Positions 8,467 through 16,342 of a stretch of 16,391 nt of DNA are shown here, piece after piece; the stretch's first letter is position 1, and each line of letters opens with the position of its first letter. The translations under genes and the position numbers were made by a program. Under the pieces are notes generated by a model, which worked only from the letters and a program-made list of their open reading frames with translations, did not search any database and had not been told where the DNA came from. Origin of the DNA: Mycoemilia scoparia (Eukaryota > Kickxellomycota > Kickxellomycetes > Kickxellales > Kickxellaceae); assembly GCA_027575805.1 (NCBI GenBank), contig JANBPU010000328.1, positions 1 to 16,391 of the forward strand, given 5' to 3'.

Positions 8467-8733
8467 CTTGGAGGTTAAATTAGGTTAGGGCCAAGAAGTA
8501 TTAAAAAGGAAAAACAAAGTGTATATTTTTCTCATTTGGTATTTATCTGTATATTCATTTTCATATCAATAAACAATTATATACACTATATATATACATT
8601 TATTTTTCTTGCAAAGTGTAATTGAATAGTGATGCCTAATACTGTATGAATGCCAAAAATATTATAATATTTAGATTCTAAAAACTGTGGTATCTAACCA
8701 AATCTTATTTGTGGTCAAGAATGAAATGATTGC

Positions 8734-8754
8734 GTATGTATGTATGTATGTATA
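8734..8754. repeat. (GTAT)n microsatellite
   Basis: Five tandem GTAT units. Confidence 0.85.
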
Positions 8755-8851
8755 ACTATTACATATAAATAAAAAGACAATTTTATAATAGAATAGTTAC
8801 TAAATACCTAAATTTTTATTATTGTAAAATAAAGCAAGAATATGGATCATG

Positions 8852-8949
8852 ATTTTTGAAGGGCGACTTGTGGTGGCTACCGATTATAGAGGCAACCACA
8901 GCCAAATGTGAGATCACCATTTGTTTGTAAATGGCCACCCTTCAAAAAT
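8852..8949 (+). mobile_element. Dispersed ~98-bp MITE-like repeat, copy 2 with intact termini
   Basis: The ends are a perfect 12-bp inverted repeat: ATTTTTGAAGGG (8852-8863) and CCCTTCAAAAAT (8938-8949). Inside are nested imperfect inverted repeats (TGTGGT/ACCACA; CAAATG/CATTTG around a 9-nt spacer), so the whole unit could fold as a branched hairpin. It aligns along its length with 1264-1360. No clear target-site duplication flanks it. It is small, non-coding and present twice, as expected of a MITE. Confidence 0.5.
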
Positions 8950-9399
8950 AACTAGCTATATTTTGTACAGGATCCTCACTTTGTTGGGGCCCTTGGTCTC
9001 ATCCTTTATTCATTTAGCTTATTATTAAATACAACTATTTCCACTTTACAAAGAATAATGATAATCTATTCAAAGTCTAACACATTCCAAAGATTGCTAA
9101 AGAGCTATTGCTCAATAACAAGAATGGCTCTGCATCTCGCACCCAAACTTATTAAATCACAACCATCAACAAATTTAAATATCTTTATACTATTTTACAC
9201 TATTTTAAAATAAATAACACAGCCACCACTAGCAATAATAAACCACAAAAGCAAAGGAAACTATAAATATGAAAAGCACTAATCATCAAATGAAATTATA
9301 GAAACATCAAATATATAACAGGTACATCTACAAACCATCAATAAATCCAGCCCCTGCTTCCAGACTACTACAAGGCTATGCGCTTGTATGTTGATCGAC

Positions 9400-9837
9400 T
9401 CAATCAAATTGACTTAAGCTCATATCTTTAATCCCACCAAAAAATTCCGGATCTTTATTGTAATACTTGTAATCCTGTTCAAGAACAAACACGGCCTCCA
9501 GAACATCATACTTTGGGTTGACATAAACGCCCTTCTGGACAATTACGTACCTGGCATTGAAGAATGAAGCCATATCTTCAGGATCAAGAATTCTCTCTGG
9601 AGGATTTGTTGCTGTTGTTGTTGTGGTATCAATGGCAGTCGTAGGAGTAAGCTGGGGGTTGGTTGTTGTGTAGTATGCAATATGCCTTCCTCTCTGGTCT
9701 TGACCTGGAAACCGGATTGCAACTTTGTTCTTTTTGAGGTACGTTAAAACAATCTGTTTTTGAAAGCTTTCGACTTCAGTTTCTAGGTTTTCGTCATAAA
9801 CGATATGCATACTCTCAATTTTGATAGACTTCAACAT
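9400..9837 (-). CDS. Small protein, paralog of the 5794 gene with Thr-rich insert
   Basis: 145 residues, single exon. Its residues 1-57 align without gaps to the 106-residue protein at 5794-6114, sharing Y14, N17, E19, V22-E23, F25, RFP (42-44), G50 and IAYYT (53-57). The tails match again at ARY-x3-QKGV (95-104). Between the two conserved parts it has a Thr/Ala/Pro-rich insert (about 58-80, including five Thr in a row) not seen in the paralog. It also has a longer C-terminus (about 121-145: YKYYNKDPEF, GGIKDMSLSQFD). The insert position matches the low-complexity insert in the 1811 gene. ATG 9837 is the first ATG after a TATA box with no upstream ATG in the leader; Met10 is an alternative start. 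I know no function for the family. Low identity in ungapped blocks implies an old duplication. Confidence 0.83.
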   Translation of the reverse strand: MLKSIKIESMHIVYDENLETEVESFQKQIVLTYLKKNKVAIRFPGQDQRGRHIAYYTTTNPQLTPTTAIDTTTTTATNPPERILDPEDMASFFNARYVIVQKGVYVNPKYDVLEAVFVLEQDYKYYNKDPEFFGGIKDMSLSQFD

Positions 9838-10026
9838 TTTTGCGGATTTTTTGCTTGTTTTTTTTTTTTGCTTTAGTATCTTTTGAGATGGCAGCTGTTA
9901 TTATTGTTTATCAAGGTTTCGTAGAAATATGATAGTTTTGTAAATTTAAATGTAAGGATGTGTTGTGTATGTGTAAAAGATAAATGATCTAAAGAATTCA
10001 TGAAATGGTGGGGGCCAAACCACCAG

Positions 10027-10034
10027 TATTTATA
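10027..10034 (-). promoter_or_regulatory. TATA box of the 9400 gene
   Basis: TATAAATA on the minus strand, about 190 nt before the start codon, just downstream of a purine-rich (GAGGA-type) tract on that strand. No upstream ATG is seen in the predicted leader. Confidence 0.5.
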
Positions 10035-11989
10035 ACCTCTTCCTCTCCTCCTCAACATCCACAACCACCAGCTCATACACCCACTCACCCCTACACAACA
10101 TCGCTCCATTATCTTCTACCAAAAATTTGTGATGCATAAACTATCAAGCCCTTTATTTAGCTCCCTGCACTCACTCAAAGATTCTTTAGTAACGATTTTA
10201 CATAATAATGGAGTCATCACCATTATCTTTATATCCAAAACCAAGTTGACCTTTTCTCTTCGCAACCCATTCATGTTTCCATAGCAATGATCCAACCTTA
10301 AAAAACAGAAACAACATTTTTCTACACTTTCTGGATACTTTGAGATGTGTTAACACAATTCCTTTTCCATTCAACCATTTAAAAAAACCCTCCCCTCCAC
10401 CTCCACCTCCACGACCACCATTTGGTAAAACATCGCTAGTGATCAAAAGAATGAATGGTAGGCAGAAATGAGCCCTCACAGATTATGGCCCAACCATGAA
10501 CCATTGAATATGCAACTACTCCTGGGGACCTGCCATTTTGCCTATGGCCTTGTGAAATCTGTGACCATTTTGTTAAGAATACCAACTCCTCCAAAGCTAA
10601 CAAAATTCAGTACCAATTTATCCATGTGTTAGGCAGTGAGCGACCCGGTATTCCCCAGGGTAGCAAACATACCACGGAGCTATAGGAGCTCTGAACATAA
10701 CAGCCATATCTAAGCCGCTGCTAAGCCACTTATGACCTTGGCTATATATAATATCCAACTAGTTACTAGCACATTTTTCTTTGGATCGTTTTTCTATAAA
10801 TTTATTTTTCCTTGAAGAATTAAATTTTATCACCTCCAAAACCATGCTCACCCAAAAATGTAAACCTTGCAAATCTAATCAAGCACTCGAATTAAGAGCC
10901 TGATCACGTGGATTACTGATTGGTCGAGAGGCCAAGTTGCGTGTAGAAAATCTCTACAATTACAAAAAAAAGGATCTGAGCACGAAAACAGTTGGTTATT
11001 GCTAATCCTTTTATGATCAAGTGACGTAGTAGTAGAGAAGCCTAGTCGAAAGAGACAGGACAGGCACAAACAACTAACTTCAAAAAGCCTATGGTGTTGA
11101 GCCTTATGGCTCTGATATCACGCACCCACTCACCCACTCACCCATTCATTCATTCATTCATTCATTCACTGACATACTTCAAATTCCATGGTGGTCTGAT
11201 GATAATGGATAAAGGCGTGTGGCAGAAATAAAAGAGTAGCAGTAGCAGCAGCAGCACTTCTTGGCTCTAGTGCTCTAATAACATTATGGCCACCACTATT
11301 ACAAATGTGGATAGTAATGGCAAGAATAGTACAGATGAAGGGGTGACACAAATCAAGGAAGAAGATCAAGTGTTGTGTATGTATCTCTCTGTCCATCTTA
11401 TCTGTAGGGAATGAATGAAAATAGCCGCACTGAGAGTTGAGGTAATAATGATAAAAGAGCCTAAAGAAGGAGTTTAGGATAAGTTGGATCATACTGCTCT
11501 TAAGGGGTGTGTGTGTGTATATAGTATCTTGTTGATAAGAAAGGCGAAATGGTAAATGAAAGAGAAGACCAAGCCAAGTCAAGTTGCTGGTGTCGTAGCC
11601 TATAATGCCAGAAGAGACGATTATCTGCTGCTATTTAGTGTATATCCTTCTTGTTTATACCTAATTTAACGTCGCCACCATCTCTGGTTTGCTTATTATA
11701 CATAATGGTGAAAAAAGAGCCTAAAACCAAACCAAGCACATTCTCTCAGCTGACCAACCTGTTTCTCACTCGCGCCCACACACAGAAAAAATTAGCGTGA
11801 GACTGCTTTTCGTCCTTATCAAGCCAAGCGTCTAATGCGAGACTGACTGTAAGCTGCTGCTGCCACTGCTGAATTACGTATCACATCATCAGCTACAATG
11901 CTGACGGTGGTGGGAGGGGCAGCATATATCGTTAGCAACCATCCACAACTGCTCCTTTATCTTTTATTACTCTCTGCAATTTCTGTTAC
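10035..11989. other. Long divergent intergenic region with microsatellites and short frames
   Basis: No gene is secure here. A (CCTCCA)n tract lies near 10391-10410, and (CACCCACT)n followed by (CATT)n at about 11123-11167. GT repeats occur near 11505-11518. CACGTG (10905-10910) and an inverted CCAAT box (ATTGG, 10919-10923) lie close together but about 1.1 kb from the porin start. Two short ATG frames on the plus strand look somewhat protein-like: a 42-codon frame from 11285 (MATTITNVDSNGKNSTDEG) and a 31-codon frame from 11704 (MVKKEPKTKPSTFSQLTNLF). The second is too far upstream to lie in the porin transcript. The stretch 10480-10740 has mixed composition and scattered short frames that may be relics of a mobile element. 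Confidence 0.5.
11123..11167. repeat. Compound microsatellite
   Basis: CACCCACT-type units pass into five to six CATT units. Confidence 0.8.
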
Positions 11990-11997
11990 TATATAAA
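11990..11997 (+). promoter_or_regulatory. TATA box of the porin gene
   Basis: TATATAAA, 76 nt before the ATG at 12066, giving a predicted leader of about 40-45 nt. Confidence 0.65.
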
Positions 11998-12065
11998 CAT
12001 ACAAGAAATTACTTTCTGTTGTTAGTTGTCTAGTTTATTTATTATCCGCCATTTTCACTGACAAA

Positions 12066-13345
12066 ATGATTCCTCCCAAGTACGCTGATGTCATTAAGCC
12101 CGTCAAGGATTTGTTCGGCAAGGACTATCCCGTTGGCTTTACTAAGCTCGAAGTCAAGACCAAGAGCGTCACTGGTGTTGTAAGCAATCTCTCTCTCTCT
12201 TTTTTTCTTTCTTCCATTACTACTACCTGCCTCTATCTACTATAGCATATATACATATACACTTTGTTTTGGTTGATTCAAGATCTGGTTTCAAATCTAA
12301 TTCAAAGCCGTCTGTGCCCTCTTTGTTTGGTGGTGCTATAGAACTTCACTGTTAACGGAGCCCAAGATATCAAGTCTGGAGCTATTCTTGGCGAACTTAA
12401 GGCCAAGTACACCGACAATGCTAACGGTAAATATCACATCATCTCCCTGTCACTGGCGCGCGCACACATAGGCAAATGCTTTGAAGAGCGTCATCGCATA
12501 TTCTATGGCAAACTAACCATATTTTCATGCGGGCTGGCTTTATAATGATGCGATGATGATAGGCCTTGTTATCACCGACTCATGGAACACCAAGCAGGTC
12601 GTGTCTCTCCAGGTCGAGGCCGAGAACAACCTTGCCAAGGGCTTGAAGCTTGACGTTTTGGGTACCTCTACTCTTGATGCCTCCAAGTACAGCCTTTCTT
12701 CCAACATCCAGTACAAGCAGGACAACATCTTCTCGACTGCCCGGTTCGATCTCCTTAACGGTCCTGCCGTCACTGCTGATGTCACTGTCAGGTACGCCCA
12801 CTCTCAATATACACCCAGCTATTGTCTGCTGTCAACCATAACCATAGCCCCCTCCATCACCACTAATATTCCTGCTCTGATAACAACTACGATTTATTAT
12901 ACATAGCCGCCAAGGTGTTATCGCTGGTGCCGAGATCGGTTATGATCTTGTCAACGGTGCTGTCACCAAGACCAACACCACTCTCGCCTACGCCGGTCCT
13001 GACTACGTTACTGCTCTTCAGCTCAACGACGCTTTCGGCACGCTCTCCGCCTCCTTCTACCAGCGAGTTTCTTCCCAGGTTGAGGCTGGTGCCCGTGCCA
13101 CCTATGACTTGAAGAAGGGTGGTGAAGCCAAGGAGAACAATGTTGTTGCTGAGGTCGGTGCCAAATACTCTCTTGACAAGTCCGCCAATGTCAAGGCTAA
13201 GGTCAACAACTTTGGCATCCTTGGTCTTAGCTTCACCCAGGCTCTTCGTCCCGGCGTTAGCCTTACTCTTGCTAGCCTGGTCGACACTACTCGCTTCGGT
13301 GAGAATGCCCACAAGCTCGGTGCCTCTCTCACTTTCGAGGCTTAA
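12066..13345 (+). CDS. POR1: Mitochondrial outer-membrane porin (VDAC), four exons
   Basis: The voltage-dependent anion channel, a beta-barrel pore of the mitochondrial outer membrane that passes ATP, ADP and other small metabolites. Exons are 12066-12179, 12342-12426, 12563-12791 and 12907-13345, joining to 288 residues; fungal porins are about 283. The N-terminus MIPPKYADVIKPVKDLFGKD is the typical porin start with its amphipathic N-terminal helix. Exon 2 joins exon 3 as ...DNANG/LVITDSWN, the usual NGL block. GLK, the conserved porin tripeptide, is at residues 93-95. The eukaryotic porin signature lies around residues 230-252 (Y230-x2-D233, then KAKVNN and GILGLSF). The C-terminus KLGASLTFEA is the final beta strand. 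Codons favour C-ending forms (GTC, GCC, CTC, AAG), unlike the neighbouring genes, as in highly expressed genes. ATG 12066 is the first after the TATA box. Complete, no frameshift seen. Confidence 0.97.
12180..12341 (+). other. Porin intron 1
   Basis: 162 nt, GTAAGC donor and TATAG acceptor, phase 0. A CT-rich run follows the donor. CTAAT near 12297 is a possible branch point. Confidence 0.9.
12427..12562 (+). other. Porin intron 2
   Basis: 136 nt, GTAAAT donor and GATAG acceptor, phase 1 (splits the Gly67 codon). CTAAC near 12512 is a good branch-point match. Confidence 0.9.
12792..12906 (+). other. Porin intron 3
   Basis: 115 nt, GTACGC donor and CATAG acceptor, phase 2 (splits the Ser143 codon). 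CTGATAAC near 12876 may be the branch point. Confidence 0.9.
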
Positions 13346-13700
13346 TTTCCCCACTGCCACTATTCTTTGTTGAAGAAGAAAAAGACGGGACACAGATAAT
13401 GGCTTTATTTTGTGTGTGTTGTGTGTTGTTGTTTGTTTAATATCGATATCGATAAACATTTGATCTACTTTTTACTCCCTATCTTTCTTCTCTCTGTGTT
13501 GAGTGATATATATATACACCTAAGCACTTGTTAACTACTCGCATAGTTCTTTCTCTCCCTTCTCACCTTCTCTGACTCACAGTTATATATTTTGCCTTAG
13601 CTGTTCTAACCTGTGTATCACTCTTTTTGCTCGTGTGTGTTTCAACCTGTTGTCAAAGTGCCATATAATAAATCTACATTTTATACTAGAGATCATCAAC
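13346..13700 (+). other. Porin 3' region
   Basis: GT-rich and T-rich sequence follows the stop, including TGTGTGTGTTGTGTGTTGTT near 13411-13430, and then a perfect 14-bp palindrome TATCGATATCGATA (13441-13454). The first AATAAA is near 13667, over 300 nt after the stop, so the mRNA may use a variant signal closer to it. Confidence 0.45.
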
Positions 13701-14386
13701 AATATCTGCCATATGGGTAATAATTTTTTGTTAGGAGCAAGGTCAATGGACCTCCCCTGGGTCCTAAGCCCCCAAGGACAGAACTTAGGAGCTCTGCTGT
13801 TCAACTATAAGAGAAAATCACAAACATTAGCAATCTTGGCAGGATCTGTTATCAGTATCTGCCAATATGCCATATACTCACTTTAGTATTACTCACCATA
13901 GTTTTTATAGGGTATTTATACCCCCCCCTTTTAAGCATTTCATATGATATTAAGAAATAAATTTCTTTAACTATTCAACTTCTTAGAGATTAAGAGTCTT
14001 AACTCTTCTGTAACTTACCTTTAACTCAATCTATAAGTCACTAACTGTAACTCTTACTTAACTCAACCCTAATCAAAAATGGAATTGATCATCCTAACTC
14101 CTAAATCAAACTATGTGACATAGTTAAACATGATTCAAACACATCTTGAAATCAAACAACTCTGGTCTATTTGTTCAAATAGCCTAGCTTGCAATTCCTA
14201 CTCTTCAGATATAGATACCTTAAAAAAGGCATATCTCATTATTATGTCCTCTCTCTCTCTCACCTAAACTCAGGAATAAGTATCATAAGCATACTGGCCC
14301 TTATGAACTTCTTGGGGCCATTAAAAAGGGCCATGGTCCTAACAGCCATGATATCTATAATGCTACAGATACCCTCCTTATCCATT
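13701..14386. other. Repeat-derived region rich in short palindromes
   Basis: No gene is secure. Short hairpins are frequent: AGGTC/GACCT and GTCCT/AGGAC around 13739-13779, TTAAGAGTCTTAA near 13989, and TGGCCC/GGGCCA around 14295-14320. GGGCCATGGTCCTAACA near 14327-14343 resembles the LTR terminus GGCCACGGCCTAACA (15265-15279) and may be a worn copy of it. The style matches the adjacent element, so much of this may be older copies of the same family. Confidence 0.35.
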
Positions 14387-14752
14387 GACAGACCAGGGTC
14401 GTCCAGGATGAGCCTCAACTGTTCTGAAAAGTTGTCTCTGAAAAACTTTCATTCTGAATGGTTAGGAATCGTTCAAAATAGGAATAAAAGGCAAAGCACA
14501 AGGGTGTGTGAATAGCAGAATAAAAGTAATCATTCAGGATGAATCGGAATGATGGGGAGAGAATATGATAAGAGAATACCAATTGGGAATCATCCAGAAT
14601 GATAACGGATGGGGAGTATAATTCAAGATAAATAATAATATATAATCTATTATTCTTTAAATCCTTTTAACCACAACTTTATTTTTAACTAAATAAAAGT
14701 ATGATTATATAAAAGGCAATAAAGATAGGGAAACCCTTCATTGAAACTGACT
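14387..14752. repeat. 366-bp tandem unit, copy 1
   Basis: Starts GACAGACCAGGGTCGTCC and is followed directly by a second copy beginning with the same words at 14753. The copies align along their length (AACTGTTCTG, AGCACAAGGGTG, CCACAACTTTATTT, AGTATGATTATATAAAAGG, CTTCATTGAA). By eye roughly 75-80% of positions agree. This copy is more decayed in its hairpins. Confidence 0.8.
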
Positions 14753-15110
14753 GACAGACCAGGGTCGTCCGGGACGAACCTCAACTGTTCTGGGGGAGTT
14801 GTTACTGAAAGACTTTCGTTCTGAACAGTTCAAAATCGTTCAGAACAGGTATAAGGGAAAAGCACAAGGGTGCGTGGATATCAGAATAAAATATCGTTCA
14901 GGATGAATCTGAACGGGGAAAGGAATGTGAATAAAAGATAACAATAGGAAGTCGTCCTGAATGAGAATGGACGGTTGGGAATGATTTATATGGGAACAAT
15001 AAGGTTTAACTTTAATACTTCAAATCCTTTCAACCACAACTTTATTTCTAAATAAATAAAAGTATGATTATATAAAAGGTAATGAAGATAGCGAAACTCT
15101 TCATTGAATT
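14753..15110. repeat. 366-bp tandem unit, copy 2
   Basis: Second copy of the tandem unit, with better preserved inverted repeats: TCGTC/GACGA (about 14765-14777), GTTCTGAAC (14818-14826) with GTTCAGAAC (14838-14846), and GTTCAG/CTGAAC near 14894-14912. It lies toward the LTR terminus at 15279 and is probably part of the LTR. Both copies carry AATAAA on the minus strand inside the CCACAACTTTATTT word, the expected sense for the neighbouring gag-like gene. Confidence 0.8.
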
Positions 15111-15180
15111 AACTAAACTAATAAAAAGGGAATGACCTTATGATTTCATAGCAGGATACCGATTGATCCAGAATCACGCT

Positions 15181-15279
15181 GATTAACTGAAAGTTAATCT
15201 GAATGGTTCTGGATCGTCCAGAACAAGTTTGATTCATTCAAACTCGATTGTAGCGATCCATGTAGGCCACGGCCTAACA
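15181..15279. repeat. Array of consecutive short hairpins at the LTR end
   Basis: Four inverted repeats in 99 bp, each with a different sequence. GATTAACT-GAA-AGTTAATC is at 15181-15199, GTTCTGGA-TCG-TCCAGAAC at 15206-15224 and AGTTTGA-TTCAT-TCAAACT at 15226-15244. The terminal TGTAGGCC-AC-GGCCTAACA is at 15261-15279. The first three stems are perfect (8, 8 and 7 bp); the last has one bulged base. Confidence 0.85.
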
Positions 15280-15293
15280 TCACCCCCTTCCTT
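15280..15293 (-). other. Polypurine tract
   Basis: Minus strand AAGGAAGGGGGTGA directly precedes TGTTAGG. It starts 14 nt beyond the stop codon of the gag-like frame. This is the primer site for plus-strand synthesis in LTR retroelements. Confidence 0.6.
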
Positions 15294-15307
15294 ACAAGAA
15301 GCCTGGG

Positions 15308-16342
15308 TTAGGAAGAATTACTCTCTGTTCCGTTGGTACTTTCTTCCGTGACCGGGCGTGGTTGTCTCCGAATTTGAGGTGCTCCACGTGGTGCTCTTTG
15401 TTGAGGTTGGCGGCGAAGTTGACGAGGTGGTGGTACTGGTGCTACATCAGCCCATCTCCTTCTCTGTAGTGGTTGGACTTGTTGGGCAATTTCATTAACA
15501 GTGCGTACTTCGTCTGGATCGCCTCTGCTTAGCATTCAGTTTCTGAAGGCCCTAGTAGCCCATTGAGTGATTCTGTATTCAGGGGATCCATTAAATGAAG
15601 GATGTCTACGTCCCCATGCCCTGATTACTAGGTCGATATCAATATTCCTCAAAATACCAAAGGGGTTTCTCGATCTGTCTGAACCAAAGTCGTTCAGAAC
15701 GATAGGCCTCGCTTCAGAAAGTGTGGCTGTGAAATGTCCCAGATTATAACGTACCCGGTTGTCTGCATCTCTAAACACTTCACCAAAACGAGGGTTGTGA
15801 CAGGGACTCAACATTCTTCGGTGTCTCCCTCCTGGAGGGGGAGTATTTATTTGACGATGGAAATCGCGTTCCTGACCTGAATCATACGGGCTTTCTACTT
15901 CAGGATCACTTCTTCGTTCCATAGGGTTGGGAAGTAGAATATCCGATTGCGATGACACTGCTTCTGAAGGCTGTGCTGTACTAGCGGCATCAGAGGATTC
16001 TGATGTGTCTGACGTGTTTGAAGCGCTAGAGGAGCTGGATGATTCTGAACTGTTAGAAAAGTGAGGGGTTGAAGCCGATGAACTTGTCGAGCTAGACAAG
16101 TTGGAAGAGCTAGATGATTCCGAGCTATTCAGATGTTGGGGAGTCGAGTCGGACGAACTAGAGGGTTCTGGCATGGGATCCCTTTTTCGTTTGGAGGTCG
16201 TTGACGTGCTAGCGGGACCAGACGTGCCTGGTTGTTCCTGCTCTTTTCCTTTTGATGTATGCGTAGTCTGACCGGAGCTCTCCAGTGGTCGGACGGTGCC
16301 AGTCGATATTATTATCTCTGTTTGCGACGTTGATGTGTCCAT
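15308..16342 (-). pseudogene. Gag-like protein of a non-autonomous LTR retroelement, interrupted by one in-frame TGA
   Basis: Two frames lie in the same reading phase: 268 codons from ATG 16342 to TGA (15538-15536), then 75 codons from ATG 15535 to TAA (15310-15308). They are joined as TGA-ATG. The N-terminal part (about 1-150) is a Ser/Thr/Glu/Pro-rich, presumably disordered segment with KRKR near 52-55. About 150-268 is ordered-looking (PRFGEVFRDADNRVRYNLGH, then NPFGILRNIDIDLVIRAWG, and ITQWATRAFRN). The second frame ends in an Arg/Pro/Gln-rich basic tail, suited to nucleic-acid binding, with no CCHC zinc knuckle. No protease, reverse transcriptase or integrase lies between it and the polypurine tract. 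A gag role is inferred from position (next to a polypurine tract and LTR) and from the basic tail, not from a recognised capsid motif. The TGA may be a mutation or a readthrough site. Confidence 0.5.

Larger units (their letters stand above)
8168..9399. other. Intergenic region with small inverted-repeat elements
   Basis: No gene is visible. It holds two inverted-repeat elements (8340-8466, 8852-8949), a (TATG)n tract (8734-8754) and a 16-bp perfect palindrome AAATATTATAATATTT (8657-8672). AATAAA at 8419-8424 is a second possible polyadenylation signal for the 7928 gene. Confidence 0.6.
14344..15279 (-). mobile_element. Probable 3' LTR of a minus-strand retroelement (left limit uncertain)
   Basis: On the minus strand a polypurine tract ends exactly at TGTTAGGCC, the kind of 5'-TG terminus an LTR has. 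From there leftward the sequence includes the hairpin array and the two 366-bp units. The right limit (15279) is well supported. The left limit is not: no matching CA end with a target duplication could be fixed, and the position given is where a degraded terminus-like word (CCTAACA, 14337-14343) appears. Confidence 0.4.

Noticed and set aside
10198..10479. 93-codon minus-strand frame with a Gly run
   Set aside because: The Gly run is the read-out of a (CCTCCA)n microsatellite; the rest has no recognisable domain.
11166..11582. 138-codon minus-strand frame
   Set aside because: It runs through microsatellites and T-rich DNA, has biased Phe/Leu/His/Tyr composition and no promoter support.
12540..13459. 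Long minus-strand frames opposite the porin exons
   Set aside because: They mirror the C-ending codon bias of the porin gene and span its introns or stop. They are shadows.
14189..14515. 108-codon plus-strand frame
   Set aside because: It crosses from palindromic repeat DNA into the first 366-bp tandem unit, so it is a chance frame in repeat sequence.
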